Position numbers and translations under genes: made by a program
Assembly: GCF_024764775.1 (NCBI RefSeq)
Contig: NZ_JALIGC010000036.1
Location: 310,001-374,000 of the forward strand
DNA from: Scandinavium manionii
Lineage (GTDB): Bacteria; Pseudomonadota; Gammaproteobacteria; Enterobacterales; Enterobacteriaceae
Direction: 5' to 3'
DNA length: 64,000 nt
The notes under the pieces: generated by a model
Databases searched by the model: none
What the model was told of the DNA's origin: nothing
What the model saw: only the letters and a program-made list of their open reading frames with translations
Shown: in pieces, positions 34,452 through 43,275 of the stretch
Layout: every line of letters begins with the position of its first letter
How positions within the stretch are numbered: position 1 is the first letter of the stretch

Positions 34452-34946
34452 TTACTTCACAACGCGAAGCGCTGGACGGCCACCGCGCGGAGGCGGCGTA
34501 TCGTCTGGGTCGTTGTCGTCATCGCTGTCAGGCTTGTCACCGTCGATAACCGACATCACCGTTTCGTTTTCCGCACCGATGCCTGCGTCGTCGTTGACGT
34601 GAGTCACGTCTTCGTCGTACGCCGCTTCCGGTTCGAACATGGTACCTGCGCCGTTTTCACGCGCGTAGATAGCCAGCACTGCTGCCAGTGGTACTTCAAC
34701 CTGACGCGGTACTCCGCCGAAGCGCGCATTAAAGCTCACGTCGTCGTTTGACAGCTCCAGATTACCCACCGCACGCGGGGCAATATTCAAAACGATTTGT
34801 CCGTCGCGCGCGTATTCCATCGGAACACGCACACCCGGCAACGTCACGTCCACCACCAGATGTGGCGTCAGCTGGTTATCCAGCAGCCATTCATAGAATG
34901 CCCGCAGCAGATAAGGACGACGTGGAGTCAGCTGTGACACATCCAT
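34452..34946 (-). CDS. sspB: ClpXP adaptor protein SspB
   Basis: A 164-residue adaptor that delivers ssrA-tagged peptides to ClpXP. The folded N-terminal domain (RRPYLLRAFYEWLLDNQLTPHLVVDV, NIAPRAVGNLELSNDDVSFNARFGG) binds the ssrA tag; a long acidic flexible linker (DGDKPDSDDDNDPDDTPPP) ends in the ClpX-binding tail RGGRPALRVVK. It follows sspA by 4 bp, so the two are co-translated, and a UUCG-loop terminator lies just downstream. Confidence 0.97.
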   Translation of the reverse strand: MDVSQLTPRRPYLLRAFYEWLLDNQLTPHLVVDVTLPGVRVPMEYARDGQIVLNIAPRAVGNLELSNDDVSFNARFGGVPRQVEVPLAAVLAIYARENGAGTMFEPEAAYDEDVTHVNDDAGIGAENETVMSVIDGDKPDSDDDNDPDDTPPPRGGRPALRVVK

Positions 34947-34950
34947 TCAA

Positions 34951-35589
34951 TTAGCCTCGACCGAGACGCATTTCACGCTCGGGTTCAGTTAAGGAAGCGA
35001 GGAATGAATCACGTTCGAATACGCGAGTCATGTACGCTTTCATCTCTTTAGAACCTGCACCAACCAGCTCGATGCCCATGACTGGCAAACGCCAGAGCAG
35101 CGGAGCCAGATAGCAATCGACCAGGCTGAACTCATCGCTCAGGAAGTATGGCTTCTGAGTGAATACTGGCGCGATTGCCAGCAGTTCTTCGCGCAGCTGC
35201 TTACGCGCTGCATCAGCCTGTGCTGCCGAACCGTTCTGGACAGTATGCAGAAGCGTATACCAGTCTTTCTCGATACGTTGCATGTACAGACGGCTTTCAC
35301 CGCGAGCAACCGGGTAAACCGGCATCAGCGGCGGATGAGGGAAACGCTCATCAAGATATTCCATAATGATGCGAGATTCCCAAAGGGTCAGCTCGCGATC
35401 TACCAGTGTCGGAACGCTTTGATTCGGGTTGAGGTCAATCAGATCCTGAGGTGGATTGTCCTTTTCCACGAGCTCAATTTCAAAACTGACACCCTTTTCA
35501 GCCAGCACAATGCGGACCTGATGGCTATAGATGTCAGTAGGACCAGAAAACAGCGTCATTACCGAACGTTTGTTGGCAGCGACAGCCAT
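34951..35589 (-). CDS. sspA: Stringent starvation protein A
   Basis: A 212-residue glutathione-S-transferase-fold protein that associates with RNA polymerase and supports acid tolerance and stationary-phase expression by lowering H-NS in E. coli. The thioredoxin-like N-terminal half (VMTLFSGPTDIYSHQVRIVLAEKGVSFEIELVE, NPNQSVPTLVDRELTLWESRIIMEYLDE) lacks the usual catalytic residue of active GSTs. The surface-exposed PHP motif region (RFPHPPLMPVYPV) needed in E. coli for function is present. It is the first gene of sspAB and downstream of rplM-rpsI on the same strand. Confidence 0.96.
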   Translation of the reverse strand: MAVAANKRSVMTLFSGPTDIYSHQVRIVLAEKGVSFEIELVEKDNPPQDLIDLNPNQSVPTLVDRELTLWESRIIMEYLDERFPHPPLMPVYPVARGESRLYMQRIEKDWYTLLHTVQNGSAAQADAARKQLREELLAIAPVFTQKPYFLSDEFSLVDCYLAPLLWRLPVMGIELVGAGSKEMKAYMTRVFERDSFLASLTEPEREMRLGRG

Positions 35590-35851
35590 GAAAACCTCCA
35601 GGTATATTCAGAATTTTTTTACTGCTACCTGCCACGACATGTGACCGGCCAGTGGTAAAGCCCCGTAAGCGTCGAACGACATTCCTGTTCACAAACGAAA
35701 CAAACAAAAAATGAACAATCGCCCGCATTTGGGCAGAAAATTGGAAGATAGTTTACCAGATTTTGCAGACCTTGTGGTGAGGCTATGCTGGAAATGCTGA
35801 AAAAGGCTGAAAAGAGAGAGAGGGATTGTGGATAACGCCCATTTTATCCAT
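35590..35851 (-). promoter_or_regulatory. Upstream region of sspAB
   Basis: The sspA-rpsI gap is 313 bp. Next to rpsI it holds the rpsI terminator; the rest is the sspA leader. On the minus strand TGGTAAACT (about 35757-35749) resembles an extended -10 element, and AGGAGG-like CCTGGAGG precedes the sspA ATG. No small gene or known operator is visible. Confidence 0.4.
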
Positions 35852-35878
35852 AAAAAAACCCGCCGAAGCGGGTTTTTT
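35852..35878 (-). terminator. Terminator after rpsI
   Basis: AAAAAACCCGC-CGAA-GCGGGTTTTTT, a canonical symmetric terminator, 32 bp past the rpsI stop. Confidence 0.92.
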
Positions 35879-35910
35879 CGCCAATTGTTCTGCGCGAAGC
35901 AGAAAAACAA

Positions 35911-36303
35911 TTAACGCTTGGAGAACTGAGGACGACGACGTGCTTTACGCAGGCCGACTTTCTTACGTTCAACTTTACGAGCATCACGAGTAACGAAGCC
36001 TGCTTTACGCAGTTCGCCACGCAGGGACTCGTCGTACTCCATCAGAGCGCGGGTGATACCGTGACGGATCGCACCAGCCTGACCAGAGATACCACCACCT
36101 TTAACAGTGATGTACAGATCCAGTTTCTCAACCATGTCGACCAGTTCCAGCGGCTGACGAACTACCATGCGGGCAGTTTCACGACCGAAGTACTGTTCCA
36201 GAGAACGTTGGTTGATAACGATTTTGCCGCTGCCCGGTTTGATAAACACGCGAGCTGCGGAACTTTTGCGGCGACCAGTGCCGTAGTATTGATTTTCAGC
36301 CAT
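35911..36303 (-). CDS. rpsI: 30S ribosomal protein S9
   Basis: A 130-residue S9 with the family motif GGGISGQAGAIRHGITRALMEYD and the basic C-terminal tail (KKVGLRKARRRPQFSKR) that reaches the P-site tRNA anticodon. I use ATG 36303 (MAENQYYGTGRRKSS); the ATG two codons earlier (MAMAEN) is also in frame but not the conserved start. It is cotranscribed with rplM, 14 bp downstream of it, and ends before a strong terminator. Confidence 0.98.
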   Translation of the reverse strand: MAENQYYGTGRRKSSAARVFIKPGSGKIVINQRSLEQYFGRETARMVVRQPLELVDMVEKLDLYITVKGGGISGQAGAIRHGITRALMEYDESLRGELRKAGFVTRDARKVERKKVGLRKARRRPQFSKR

Positions 36304-36317
36304 TGCCATAATCCCGA

Positions 36318-36746
36318 TTAGATGTCCAGAACTTGCGGTTGCTGTGCCGCGTGGTTGTGCTCGTTACCCGCGTAAACTTTCAGTTTACGGTACATAGCAC
36401 GACCCAGCGGGCCTTTTGGCAGCATGCCTTTAACCGCGATTTCAATTACACGCTCAGGACGGCGGGCAATCATCTCTTCAAAGGTCGCTTCTTTAATACC
36501 GCCGATGTGGCCGGTGTGATGGTAATACACCTTGTCTTCACGCTTGTTGCCGGTTACAGCAACTTTTTCTGCGTTCAGAACGATGATGTAGTCACCGGTA
36601 TCCACGTGCGGAGTGTATTCCGCTTTGTGCTTACCGCGCAGGCGACGAGCCAGTTCGGAAGCCAGACGACCCAGAGTCTTACCGGTCGCGTCAACAACAT
36701 ACCAGTCGCGCTGTACGGTTTCTGGTTTAGCTGTAAAAGTTTTCAT
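36318..36746 (-). CDS. rplM: 50S ribosomal protein L13
   Basis: A 142-residue L13, an early-assembly 23S rRNA-binding protein. Family motifs: DATGKTLGRLASELARRLRGKHK, TPHVDTGDYIIVLNAEKV, and MLPKGPLGRAMYRKLKVYAGNEH. I use ATG 36746 (MKTFTAKPETVQRDW); a start five codons upstream is not conserved. It is first in rplM-rpsI and has a leader of about 155 nt from a strong promoter; in E. coli L13 represses its own operon through this leader, so autogenous control is likely here. Confidence 0.98.
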   Translation of the reverse strand: MKTFTAKPETVQRDWYVVDATGKTLGRLASELARRLRGKHKAEYTPHVDTGDYIIVLNAEKVAVTGNKREDKVYYHHTGHIGGIKEATFEEMIARRPERVIEIAVKGMLPKGPLGRAMYRKLKVYAGNEHNHAAQQPQVLDI

Positions 36747-36908
36747 TAAAAGCTTACCCAATAAATAGTTACACGTTGGTGAACACCCAAACGTTTAAAA
36801 GTTGAGGTTCACACGACATTGTCCAGCAAACCTACCCCTTCGAATAGCCTATGCCGGCACGACAAAAGTTTTGGGAAAAAAACTTTAGTTGTAACGTGGG
36901 GTCGCAGG

Positions 36909-36937
36909 ATTATAGAGAAGTCGACTTCAAAGGTCGA
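36909..36937 (-). promoter_or_regulatory. Sigma-70 promoter of rplM-rpsI
   Basis: On the minus strand TCGACC (36937-36932), 17 bp, TATAAT (36914-36909): perfect -10. A GC-rich stretch (CCTGCGACCCC) follows as discriminator, common at stringently controlled promoters. Predicted start near 36902. Confidence 0.85.
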
Positions 36938-36963
36938 CCCCTTTTTGTGATTAGAAACGGTTT

Positions 36964-38094
36964 TTAGCCCGCCAGATGCTCGCGCTTGAGGTACTCTTCG
37001 CTTTGCATCTCTTGCAAACGGGAAAGGCAGCGCTGGAATTCAAACTTCAGGCGCTCTCCTTTATAGATGTCATACAACGGCACCTGCGCGCTTACCACCA
37101 GCTTGACGTGGCGTTCGTAAAATTCGTCCACCAACGCAATAAAACGACGCGCCTCGCTTTCCATCAGCGCCGTCATCACTGGCACGTCAAACAGCATCAC
37201 CGTATGGAACAGACGCGAAAGCGCGATGTAGTCGTGCTGGCTGCGGGCATCCACGCACAGCGTCGCAAACGACACCGCCAGAGTCTGGTTTTCGGCGCCA
37301 AGCGTCGGCAGCGGGCGATGGTTGATTTCCAGCACCGGCATCTGCTCACGCTTCACACCGGCCAGCGCCAGCCACAGTTTGTCCATTTGCTGGCGGGTAT
37401 CATCATTCAGCGGCGACAGCCACAGATGCGCCTGAGTCAGCGTACGCAGGCGGTAATCAATACCGGCGTCGACATTCATGATGTCGCAATGTTCTTTAAT
37501 AGCATCGATGGCCGGGAGGAAACGCGCGCGCTGCAAGCCATTGCGGTACAGGTCGTCAGGCGGGATGTTGGACGTGGCCACCAGCGTAATTCCGCGAGCG
37601 AATAGCGCTTTCATCAGGCCGCCGAGCAGCATCGCATCGGTAATGTCTGAAACGAAGAACTCGTCAAAGCACAGCACGTCAGTTTCGGATTTAAAGCGGT
37701 CCGCGACAATTTCCAGCGGATCGCTGTGGCCCTGCAACGCCGTCAATTCTTCATGCACTCGCAGCATAAAGCGATGGAAATGCAGGCGCTGTTTCCGCTC
37801 ACCCGGCAGACTCTGATAGAACATATCCATCAGCCAGGTTTTCCCTCGCCCCACGCCGCCCCACATATATAAGCCGCGAACCGGTGCGTTTGTCGTCGAT
37901 TCACGCTTACCCAGCAGTTTGCCGAACTTTGCCCGCAGGCCGCCGCTGGCGGGAGCCGCTGTCGCCGGAAGGTGAATCAGTTCCTGATAGATAGTGTCCA
38001 GCCGGGAGACGGCCTCATGCTGAACGTCATCGGGCTGATGACTGCCCTCGTTAAGGGCCTGAAGATATCGCGATGTGGGGGTCATGCTTTGCAT
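36964..38094 (-). CDS. zapE: Cell division ATPase ZapE
   Basis: A 376-residue AFG1-like P-loop ATPase that associates with the Z-ring and modulates FtsZ polymers during constriction. Walker A is MWGGVGRGKTWLMD (near residue 80), Walker B DVLCFDEFFVSDITDA, sensor region LVATSNIPPDDLYRNGLQRARFLPAI. The N-terminal start (MQSMTPTSRYLQALNEGSHQ) and C-terminal end (EEYLKREHLAG) match E. coli. It is upstream of rplM on the same strand and divergent from zapG, another division-related gene. Confidence 0.96.
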   Translation of the reverse strand: MQSMTPTSRYLQALNEGSHQPDDVQHEAVSRLDTIYQELIHLPATAAPASGGLRAKFGKLLGKRESTTNAPVRGLYMWGGVGRGKTWLMDMFYQSLPGERKQRLHFHRFMLRVHEELTALQGHSDPLEIVADRFKSETDVLCFDEFFVSDITDAMLLGGLMKALFARGITLVATSNIPPDDLYRNGLQRARFLPAIDAIKEHCDIMNVDAGIDYRLRTLTQAHLWLSPLNDDTRQQMDKLWLALAGVKREQMPVLEINHRPLPTLGAENQTLAVSFATLCVDARSQHDYIALSRLFHTVMLFDVPVMTALMESEARRFIALVDEFYERHVKLVVSAQVPLYDIYKGERLKFEFQRCLSRLQEMQSEEYLKREHLAG

Positions 38095-38284
38095 AAGTTG
38101 TTGTTATTTCCTGAAAAGCAACGTGCAGCAGTTCACGGTTGTCGAAAAAAAGGCCGTTCTACAGTACGCGATGACACGCCAGGATTCCACTTCTAAGGAA
38201 ATAGCGGTTATAGTGGCAATATCGGGCGCGGGCGAGCAGCCTTTTTGCCACCCTAACGGAACCACAAAACAACGGGAGAAGTTC

Positions 38285-38683
38285 ATGACCTGGGAATATG
38301 CGCTAATTGGTTTAGTCGTCGGTCTCATCATTGGCGCCGTCGCTATGCGATTTGGGAACCGCAAATTACGTCAACAGCAGGCCCTGCAGTACGAACTGGA
38401 AAAAAATAAAGCAGAGCTGGACGAGTATCGTGAAGAACTGGTCAGCCACTTTGCTCACAGCGCTGAGCTACTCGACAATATGGCGCATGACTATCGTCAG
38501 CTCTATCAGCACATGGCGAAGAGCTCCAGCAGCCTGCTGCCAGAAATGAGTGCTGAAGATAATCCGTTCCGTAATCGTCTGGCTGAGTCTGAAGCCAGCA
38601 ACGATCAAGCGCCGGTACAGATGCCACGCGACTATTCTGACGGTGCTTCTGGCCTGCTTCGCAGCGCGGCTAAACGCGATTAA
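38285..38683 (+). CDS. zapG: Cell division/envelope protein ZapG (YhcB)
   Basis: A 132-residue DUF1043 protein: one N-terminal membrane helix (WEYALIGLVVGLIIGAVAM), a long coiled coil (QQQALQYELEKNKAELDEYREELVSHFAHS), and an unstructured C-terminus ending DYSDGASGLLRSAAKRD. In E. coli it is linked to the divisome, elongasome and envelope homeostasis. I use ATG 38285 (MTWEYAL); longer in-frame starts reach into the zapE promoter region. The two division genes are divergent across 190 bp. Confidence 0.94.
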   Translation: MTWEYALIGLVVGLIIGAVAMRFGNRKLRQQQALQYELEKNKAELDEYREELVSHFAHSAELLDNMAHDYRQLYQHMAKSSSSLLPEMSAEDNPFRNRLAESEASNDQAPVQMPRDYSDGASGLLRSAAKRD

Positions 38684-38695
38684 TCCTCTTTATTT

Positions 38696-38718
38696 ACGGG
38701 CGCAGCCACTGCGCCCGT
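38696..38718 (+). terminator. Candidate terminator after zapG
   Basis: ACGGGCGCAG-CCA-CTGCGCCCGT, a 10-bp perfect stem 12 bp past the zapG stop, followed by a modest pyrimidine stretch (CACTTCCTGCCT). Confidence 0.55.
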
Positions 38719-38846
38719 CACTTCCTGCCTGACCCAGCTATTATTTAATCATTCACCTCATTGTTAGACGTTCGAAAATTCAATAACATCGGACTGTTTA
38801 AGGGCGTATTTTCCTCACATTCCTCAGGTTATGAGAGCCAGCATCA

Positions 38847-40220
38847 ATGAAGAAACAAACCTTATTATTAAGTGCGTTAGCGTTAAGTGTTGGGTTATCT
38901 CTTGGCGTCGCAGCGCCGGTTTCTGCTTCTCTGCCTGCCCAGATACCGGGTCAGACTCAGATCCCAAGCCTGGCGCCAATGCTGGAGAAAGTGCTGCCTG
39001 CGGTGGTGAGCGTGAAGGTTTCAGGCACGGCCACGCCTGCTCAAGTGGGACAGGTTCCTGAAGAGCTGAAAAAATATTTAGGTGACGATGCGCCGAATGA
39101 ACAGCCACAGCCGTTTGAAGGACTTGGCTCGGGTGTCATCATTGATGCTGCGAAGGGTTACGTCCTGACCAACAATCACGTCATCAGCCAGGCGCAGAAA
39201 ATCAGCGTGCAGTTGAACGATGGCCGCGAGTTTGAAGCCAAACTGGTGGGCAGCGACGACCAAAGCGATATCGCACTACTGCAATTGCAAAAGGCCGATC
39301 ATCTGACGCAAATCGCGATTGCCGACTCCGATAAACTGCGCGTCGGTGATTTTGCCGTCGCCGTCGGCAACCCGTTCGGCCTCGGACAAACCGCGACGTC
39401 AGGCATCATTTCTGCCCTTGGACGCAGCGGTCTGAATCTCGAAGGTCTGGAAAACTTTATTCAGACCGACGCCTCCATTAACCGCGGTAACTCAGGCGGC
39501 GCGCTGTTGAATCTCAACGGTGAACTGGTCGGGATCAACACCGCCATTCTTGCCCCAAGCGGCGGCAGCATCGGGATTGGCTTTGCCATTCCGAGCAACA
39601 TGGCGATTACGCTCGCCAAGCAGCTGATTCAGTTTGGTGAAATCAAACGTGGCCTGCTCGGTATTAAAGGTATGGAGATGACCGCTGACATCGCCAAAGC
39701 GTTTAATCTGGATATTCAACGCGGGGCGTTTATCAGCGAAGTGTTGCCTGGCTCTGGCTCTGCGAAAGCGGGCATTAAAGCAGGCGATATTATCGTGAGC
39801 CTGAATGACAAACCGCTCAGCAGCTTTGCCGATTTGCGCTCGCGTATCGCCACCACAGAACCGGGCACCAAGGTCAAACTTGGCCTGCTGCGTGAAGGCA
39901 AACCGCTGAGCGTAGAAGTGACGCTGGATAAAAGCACCTCGACTACCGCCAGCGCAGAACTGATCACCCCTGCACTGCAAGGCGCATCGCTGAGCGACGG
40001 CCAGATGAAGGACGGTACCAAAGGCATCATGCTCGATGACGTTGATAAAGGCAGCGCGGCCGCAATGGTGGGGCTGCATAAAGGTGACGTGATTATCGGT
40101 ATCAACCGCCAGCGCGTACAGTCCATCGCCGAGATGCGTAAAGTGCTGGAAACCAAACCGGCCATCATTGCGCTGAACATCATGCGCAATAATGAAAGTA
40201 TTTATCTGCTGCTGCATTAA
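38847..40220 (+). CDS. degQ: Periplasmic serine endoprotease DegQ
   Basis: A 457-residue HtrA-family protease and chaperone. Signal peptide MKKQTLLLSALALSVGLSLG...VSA (cleavage after about residue 27). Catalytic triad: His in VLTNNHVIS, Asp in QSDIALLQL, Ser in INRGNSGGALLNL. Two PDZ domains follow (GLLGIKGMEMTADIAKAFN... and the second ending near NIMRNNESIYLLLH). DegQ degrades misfolded envelope proteins. It is followed after 88 bp by its paralogue degS; a hairpin in the gap and separate roles suggest partly independent expression. Confidence 0.97.
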   Translation: MKKQTLLLSALALSVGLSLGVAAPVSASLPAQIPGQTQIPSLAPMLEKVLPAVVSVKVSGTATPAQVGQVPEELKKYLGDDAPNEQPQPFEGLGSGVIIDAAKGYVLTNNHVISQAQKISVQLNDGREFEAKLVGSDDQSDIALLQLQKADHLTQIAIADSDKLRVGDFAVAVGNPFGLGQTATSGIISALGRSGLNLEGLENFIQTDASINRGNSGGALLNLNGELVGINTAILAPSGGSIGIGFAIPSNMAITLAKQLIQFGEIKRGLLGIKGMEMTADIAKAFNLDIQRGAFISEVLPGSGSAKAGIKAGDIIVSLNDKPLSSFADLRSRIATTEPGTKVKLGLLREGKPLSVEVTLDKSTSTTASAELITPALQGASLSDGQMKDGTKGIMLDDVDKGSAAAMVGLHKGDVIIGINRQRVQSIAEMRKVLETKPAIIALNIMRNNESIYLLLH

Positions 40221-40232
40221 GCGAAAACGCTG

Positions 40233-40262
40233 CGGACATCGCCTGCGTGTGATGTCCGCATA
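40233..40262 (+). other. Hairpin between degQ and degS
   Basis: TGCGGACATC and GATGTCCGCA form a 10-bp perfect stem with a 10-nt loop. No T-run follows, so it may protect the degQ 3' end or partly terminate. Confidence 0.5.
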
Positions 40263-40308
40263 ACTCGTGATATGCTTCGCCTGTTTCCTTACCTGTGATA
40301 ATCGCACC

Positions 40309-41370
40309 ATGCTTGCAAAGCTCTTACGCTCAGTCGCAATCGGATGTATCGTCAGTGGCATTCTGCTGGCCGTTATGCCGTCATTGCGGCAATTTAACCC
40401 GCTAACATCAGCGCCTTATGACAGTGCTGATGAATCGCCTGTCAGCTATAACCAGGCGGTAAAACGCGCTGCACCTGCGGTGGTGAACGTCTACAACCGC
40501 GCACTGAACAACAATTCCAGCCATAACATGCTGACGCTAGGTTCCGGGGTCATCATGGACGAGCGTGGGTACATCATTACCAACAAGCACGTGATTAACG
40601 ATGCCGACCAAATCATCGTCGCGCTACAGGATGGCCGCGTATTTGAAGCGCTGATCGTCGGCTCCGATAGCCTGACCGACCTCGCGGTATTGAAAATCAA
40701 CGCTAACGGCGGGCTCCCGGTGATTCCTATCAACCCTAAACGCACGCCGCACATTGGCGACGTAGTACTGGCGATTGGTAATCCTTACAACCTGGGGCAG
40801 ACCATCACCCAAGGGATTATCAGCGCCACCGGTCGTATCGGCCTCAATCCGTCAGGCCGTCAGAATTTCCTGCAAACGGACGCCTCGATCAACCACGGTA
40901 ACTCCGGCGGTGCGCTGGTGAACTCGCTAGGCGAACTGATGGGGATTAACACCCTTTCCTTTGATAAAAGTAATGATGGCGAAACGCCGGAAGGCATTGG
41001 CTTCGCCATTCCGTTCCAGCTAGCGACCAAAATTATGGATAAGCTGATCCGTGATGGACGGGTTATTCGTGGCTACATCGGCATTAGCGGCCGTGAAATT
41101 GCACCGCTGCATGCTCAGGGCGGCCCGATGGATCAGATTCAGGGAATTGTGGTCAATGAAGTGGCGTCGGGTGGCCCGGCAGCAGAAGCCGGTATTCAGG
41201 TCAACGACGTGATTGTCTCCGTGAACAACAAACCTGCGGTCTCCGCGCTGGAAACCATGGACCAGGTAGCGGAAATTCGCCCAGGTTCAGTTATCCCGGT
41301 GGTGGTGATGCGTGATGATAAAAAGCTGTCGCTTGATGTCACCATCCAGGAATACCCAGCCACCAACTGA
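40309..41370 (+). CDS. degS: Outer membrane stress sensor protease DegS
   Basis: A 353-residue HtrA protease anchored by an N-terminal helix (SVAIGCIVSGILLAVM). Triad: His in IITNKHVIND, Asp in SLTDLAVLKI, Ser in INHGNSGGALVNS. A single PDZ domain (GYIGISGREIAPLHAQ to the end) senses unfolded porin C-termini; DegS then makes the first cut in RseA to release sigma-E. I use ATG 40309 (MLAKLLRSVAIG); an in-frame upstream ATG gives a non-conserved extension. The gene converges on mdh with a shared terminator. Confidence 0.97.
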   Translation: MLAKLLRSVAIGCIVSGILLAVMPSLRQFNPLTSAPYDSADESPVSYNQAVKRAAPAVVNVYNRALNNNSSHNMLTLGSGVIMDERGYIITNKHVINDADQIIVALQDGRVFEALIVGSDSLTDLAVLKINANGGLPVIPINPKRTPHIGDVVLAIGNPYNLGQTITQGIISATGRIGLNPSGRQNFLQTDASINHGNSGGALVNSLGELMGINTLSFDKSNDGETPEGIGFAIPFQLATKIMDKLIRDGRVIRGYIGISGREIAPLHAQGGPMDQIQGIVVNEVASGGPAAEAGIQVNDVIVSVNNKPAVSALETMDQVAEIRPGSVIPVVVMRDDKKLSLDVTIQEYPATN

Positions 41371-41380
41371 CAGGCATAAA

Positions 41381-41407
41381 AAAACCGGAGCGATGGCTCC
41401 GGTTTTT
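41381..41407. terminator. Bidirectional terminator between degS and mdh
   Basis: AAAACCGGAG-CGATGG-CTCCGGTTTTT between convergent genes, with A-run and T-run on the two sides. Confidence 0.9.
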
Positions 41408-41423
41408 CATTCTGACGTCAGGC

Positions 41424-42359
41424 TTATTTAACGAACTCTTCGCCCAGAACGATATCTTTCTTCAGCGTGTCCAGCATGCCTTCCAGCGATTGCTGCTCCC
41501 AGGCGCTCAGTTTGCCGATAGACTGGCGCTCTTCCACACCGTTTTTACCCAGCAGCAGCGGTTGAGAGAAGAAACGCGCATATTCACCGTCGCCTTCAAC
41601 GTAAGCGCATTCCACCACCCCTTTTTCGCCCTGAAGCGCACGTACCAGAGACAGACCGAAACGTGCCGCAGCCTGACCCATAGACAGCGTTGCAGAGCCG
41701 CCACCGGCTTTCGCTTCCACGACTTCGGTGCCCGCATTCTGAATGCGTTTGGTCAGGTCAGCCGCTTCCTGCTCGGAGAAGCTCACGCCAGGAATTTGCG
41801 ACAGCAGTGGGAGAATGGTCACGCCTGAGTGCCCACCAATCACCGGTACCTCAATGTCATTCGGCTGCTTGCCTTTCAGCTCCGCCACGAAGGTATTCGA
41901 GCGGATGATGTCCAGCGTGGTGACGCCGAACAGTTTGTTTTTGTCGTATACACCCGCTTTCTTCAACACTTCAGCGGCAATCGCCACAGTGGTGTTGACC
42001 GGGTTAGTGATGATGCCAATGCAGGCTTTAGGACAGGTTTTTGCCACCTGCTGCACCAGATTCTTCACGATGCCCGCGTTGACGTTGAACAGATCGGAAC
42101 GATCCATACCCGGCTTACGTGCGACGCCAGCAGAAATCAGCACCACATCAGCGCCTTCCAGTGCTGGGGTTGCGTCTTCGCCGGAGAAGCCTTTGATTTT
42201 CACCGCGGTTGGGATATGACTGAGATCCACTGCCACGCCAGGGGTTACCGGCGCGATGTCATACAGGGAGAGTTCTGAGCCTGAAGGCAGTTGGGTCTTA
42301 AGTAGTAGGGCAAGCGCCTGGCCAATACCGCCAGCTGCGCCGAGGACTGCGACTTTCAT
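41424..42359 (-). CDS. mdh: NAD-dependent malate dehydrogenase
   Basis: A 311-residue TCA-cycle enzyme interconverting malate and oxaloacetate. NAD-binding VLGAAGGIGQALALLL at the N-terminus; substrate arginines in ISAGVARKPGMDRSDLF (two) and TLDIIRSNTFVAE; catalytic histidine in VPVIGGHSGVTILP. The arginine in place of glutamine in the specificity loop (ARKPGM) marks malate, not lactate, dehydrogenase. It is divergent from argR. In E. coli the promoter is CRP-activated and ArcA-repressed; I did not find a convincing CRP site in the gap. Confidence 0.98.
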   Translation of the reverse strand: MKVAVLGAAGGIGQALALLLKTQLPSGSELSLYDIAPVTPGVAVDLSHIPTAVKIKGFSGEDATPALEGADVVLISAGVARKPGMDRSDLFNVNAGIVKNLVQQVAKTCPKACIGIITNPVNTTVAIAAEVLKKAGVYDKNKLFGVTTLDIIRSNTFVAELKGKQPNDIEVPVIGGHSGVTILPLLSQIPGVSFSEQEAADLTKRIQNAGTEVVEAKAGGGSATLSMGQAAARFGLSLVRALQGEKGVVECAYVEGDGEYARFFSQPLLLGKNGVEERQSIGKLSAWEQQSLEGMLDTLKKDIVLGEEFVK

Positions 42360-42774
42360 CCTAAACTCCTTATTATGGTTAGTTTCATCTACCGAAACTC
42401 CGTTGCGGCAACCTTAATTCACAAGGTAAATAATGACAACAAACGTCATTGAAGAATGCGGCATTCCCCGCAGCATTGCGGTGTCATTGCTCACTTTACC
42501 GCCTGTGACAAGAGACCCGCGACGGCGTAACCAGTCGACTGCTGGTTACAATACACCCAGCCAGACAAGCAAAACAACATCAATTTTATAACATTTGATT
42601 TACTTTTGACGTTATTTTCGACACGTGACGAAAGCATGTTTCTTGATAACGATTTTTGATAAAATCCTTCCCTTTCATAACATTATTTCAGCCTTATTCA
42701 CGGCAGATCATTTGCATAAAAATTCATCTATATGCATAATAATGTTGTTTTTACCGCCATGATATGGGTGACTT
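42360..42774. promoter_or_regulatory. Divergent mdh-argR regulatory region (415 bp)
   Basis: No gene is supported. The argR-proximal end holds a pair of ARG boxes (42711-42748), and A/T-rich promoter-like tracts such as TTGATAAAATCC (about 42655-42666) lie upstream of them. The mdh-proximal part has no operator I can assign. Confidence 0.6.
42711..42748 (+). promoter_or_regulatory. Tandem ARG boxes at the argR promoter
   Basis: TTTGCATAAAAATTCATC (42711-42728) and TATGCATAATAATGTTGT (42731-42748) fit the ArgR half-site pattern WNTGNATWWWWATNCANW, two boxes 2 bp apart, as ArgR hexamers require. They lie 27 bp upstream of the argR ATG and imply autoregulation by arginine. Confidence 0.85.
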
Positions 42775-43245
42775 ATGCGAAGCTCCGCTAAGCAAGAAGA
42801 ATTAATCAAAGCGTTTAAAGCGCTACTAAAAGAAGAAAAGTTCAGCTCCCAAGGTGAGATTGTTCAGGCATTACAGGAGGAGGGCTTCGAAAATATCAAC
42901 CAGTCCAAAGTCTCCCGTATGCTGACTAAGTTTGGCGCGGTACGTACCCGCAACGCCAAAATGGAAATGGTCTATTGCCTGCCAGCAGAACTGGGCGTGC
43001 CGACCACATCCAGCCCGCTGAAAAACCTGGTGCTGGATATCGACTACAACGATTCGGTAGTGGTCATTCATACCAGTCCCGGTGCCGCACAGTTGATTGC
43101 CCGCCTGCTCGACTCCCTGGGTAAAGCGGAAGGGATCCTCGGCAGCATTGCCGGTGATGACACCATCTTCACCACGCCAGCGCGTGGATTTACCGTTAAA
43201 GACCTGTACGAAGCCATTCTGGTGCTGTTCGAACAAGAGCTTTAA
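42775..43245 (+). CDS. argR: Arginine repressor ArgR
   Basis: A 156-residue hexameric arginine-dependent repressor. The winged helix-turn-helix is LIKAFKALLKEEKFSSQGEIVQALQEEGFENINQSKVSRMLTKFG; the oligomerisation and arginine-binding core is VVIHTSPGAAQLIARLLDSLG and GSIAGDDTIFTTPARGF (GDDT binds arginine). Length matches E. coli. The operator pair immediately upstream supports autoregulation. A hairpin lies just after the stop. Confidence 0.98.
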   Translation: MRSSAKQEELIKAFKALLKEEKFSSQGEIVQALQEEGFENINQSKVSRMLTKFGAVRTRNAKMEMVYCLPAELGVPTTSSPLKNLVLDIDYNDSVVVIHTSPGAAQLIARLLDSLGKAEGILGSIAGDDTIFTTPARGFTVKDLYEAILVLFEQEL

Positions 43246-43252
43246 TCTGCCT

Positions 43253-43275
43253 CTCTCCGGCATCCGGCCGGAGAG
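43253..43275 (+). terminator. Candidate terminator after argR
   Basis: CTCTCCGGC-ATCCG-GCCGGAGAG, a 9-bp perfect stem 8 bp after the argR stop, followed by CGTCTTATCTC (moderately T-rich). Confidence 0.65.

Noticed and set aside
39492..40361. A 289-codon open frame antisense to degQ and the degQ-degS gap
   Set aside because: Composition is a shadow of degQ (many Gln/His/Arg), with no family motif and no promoter or ribosome-binding site.
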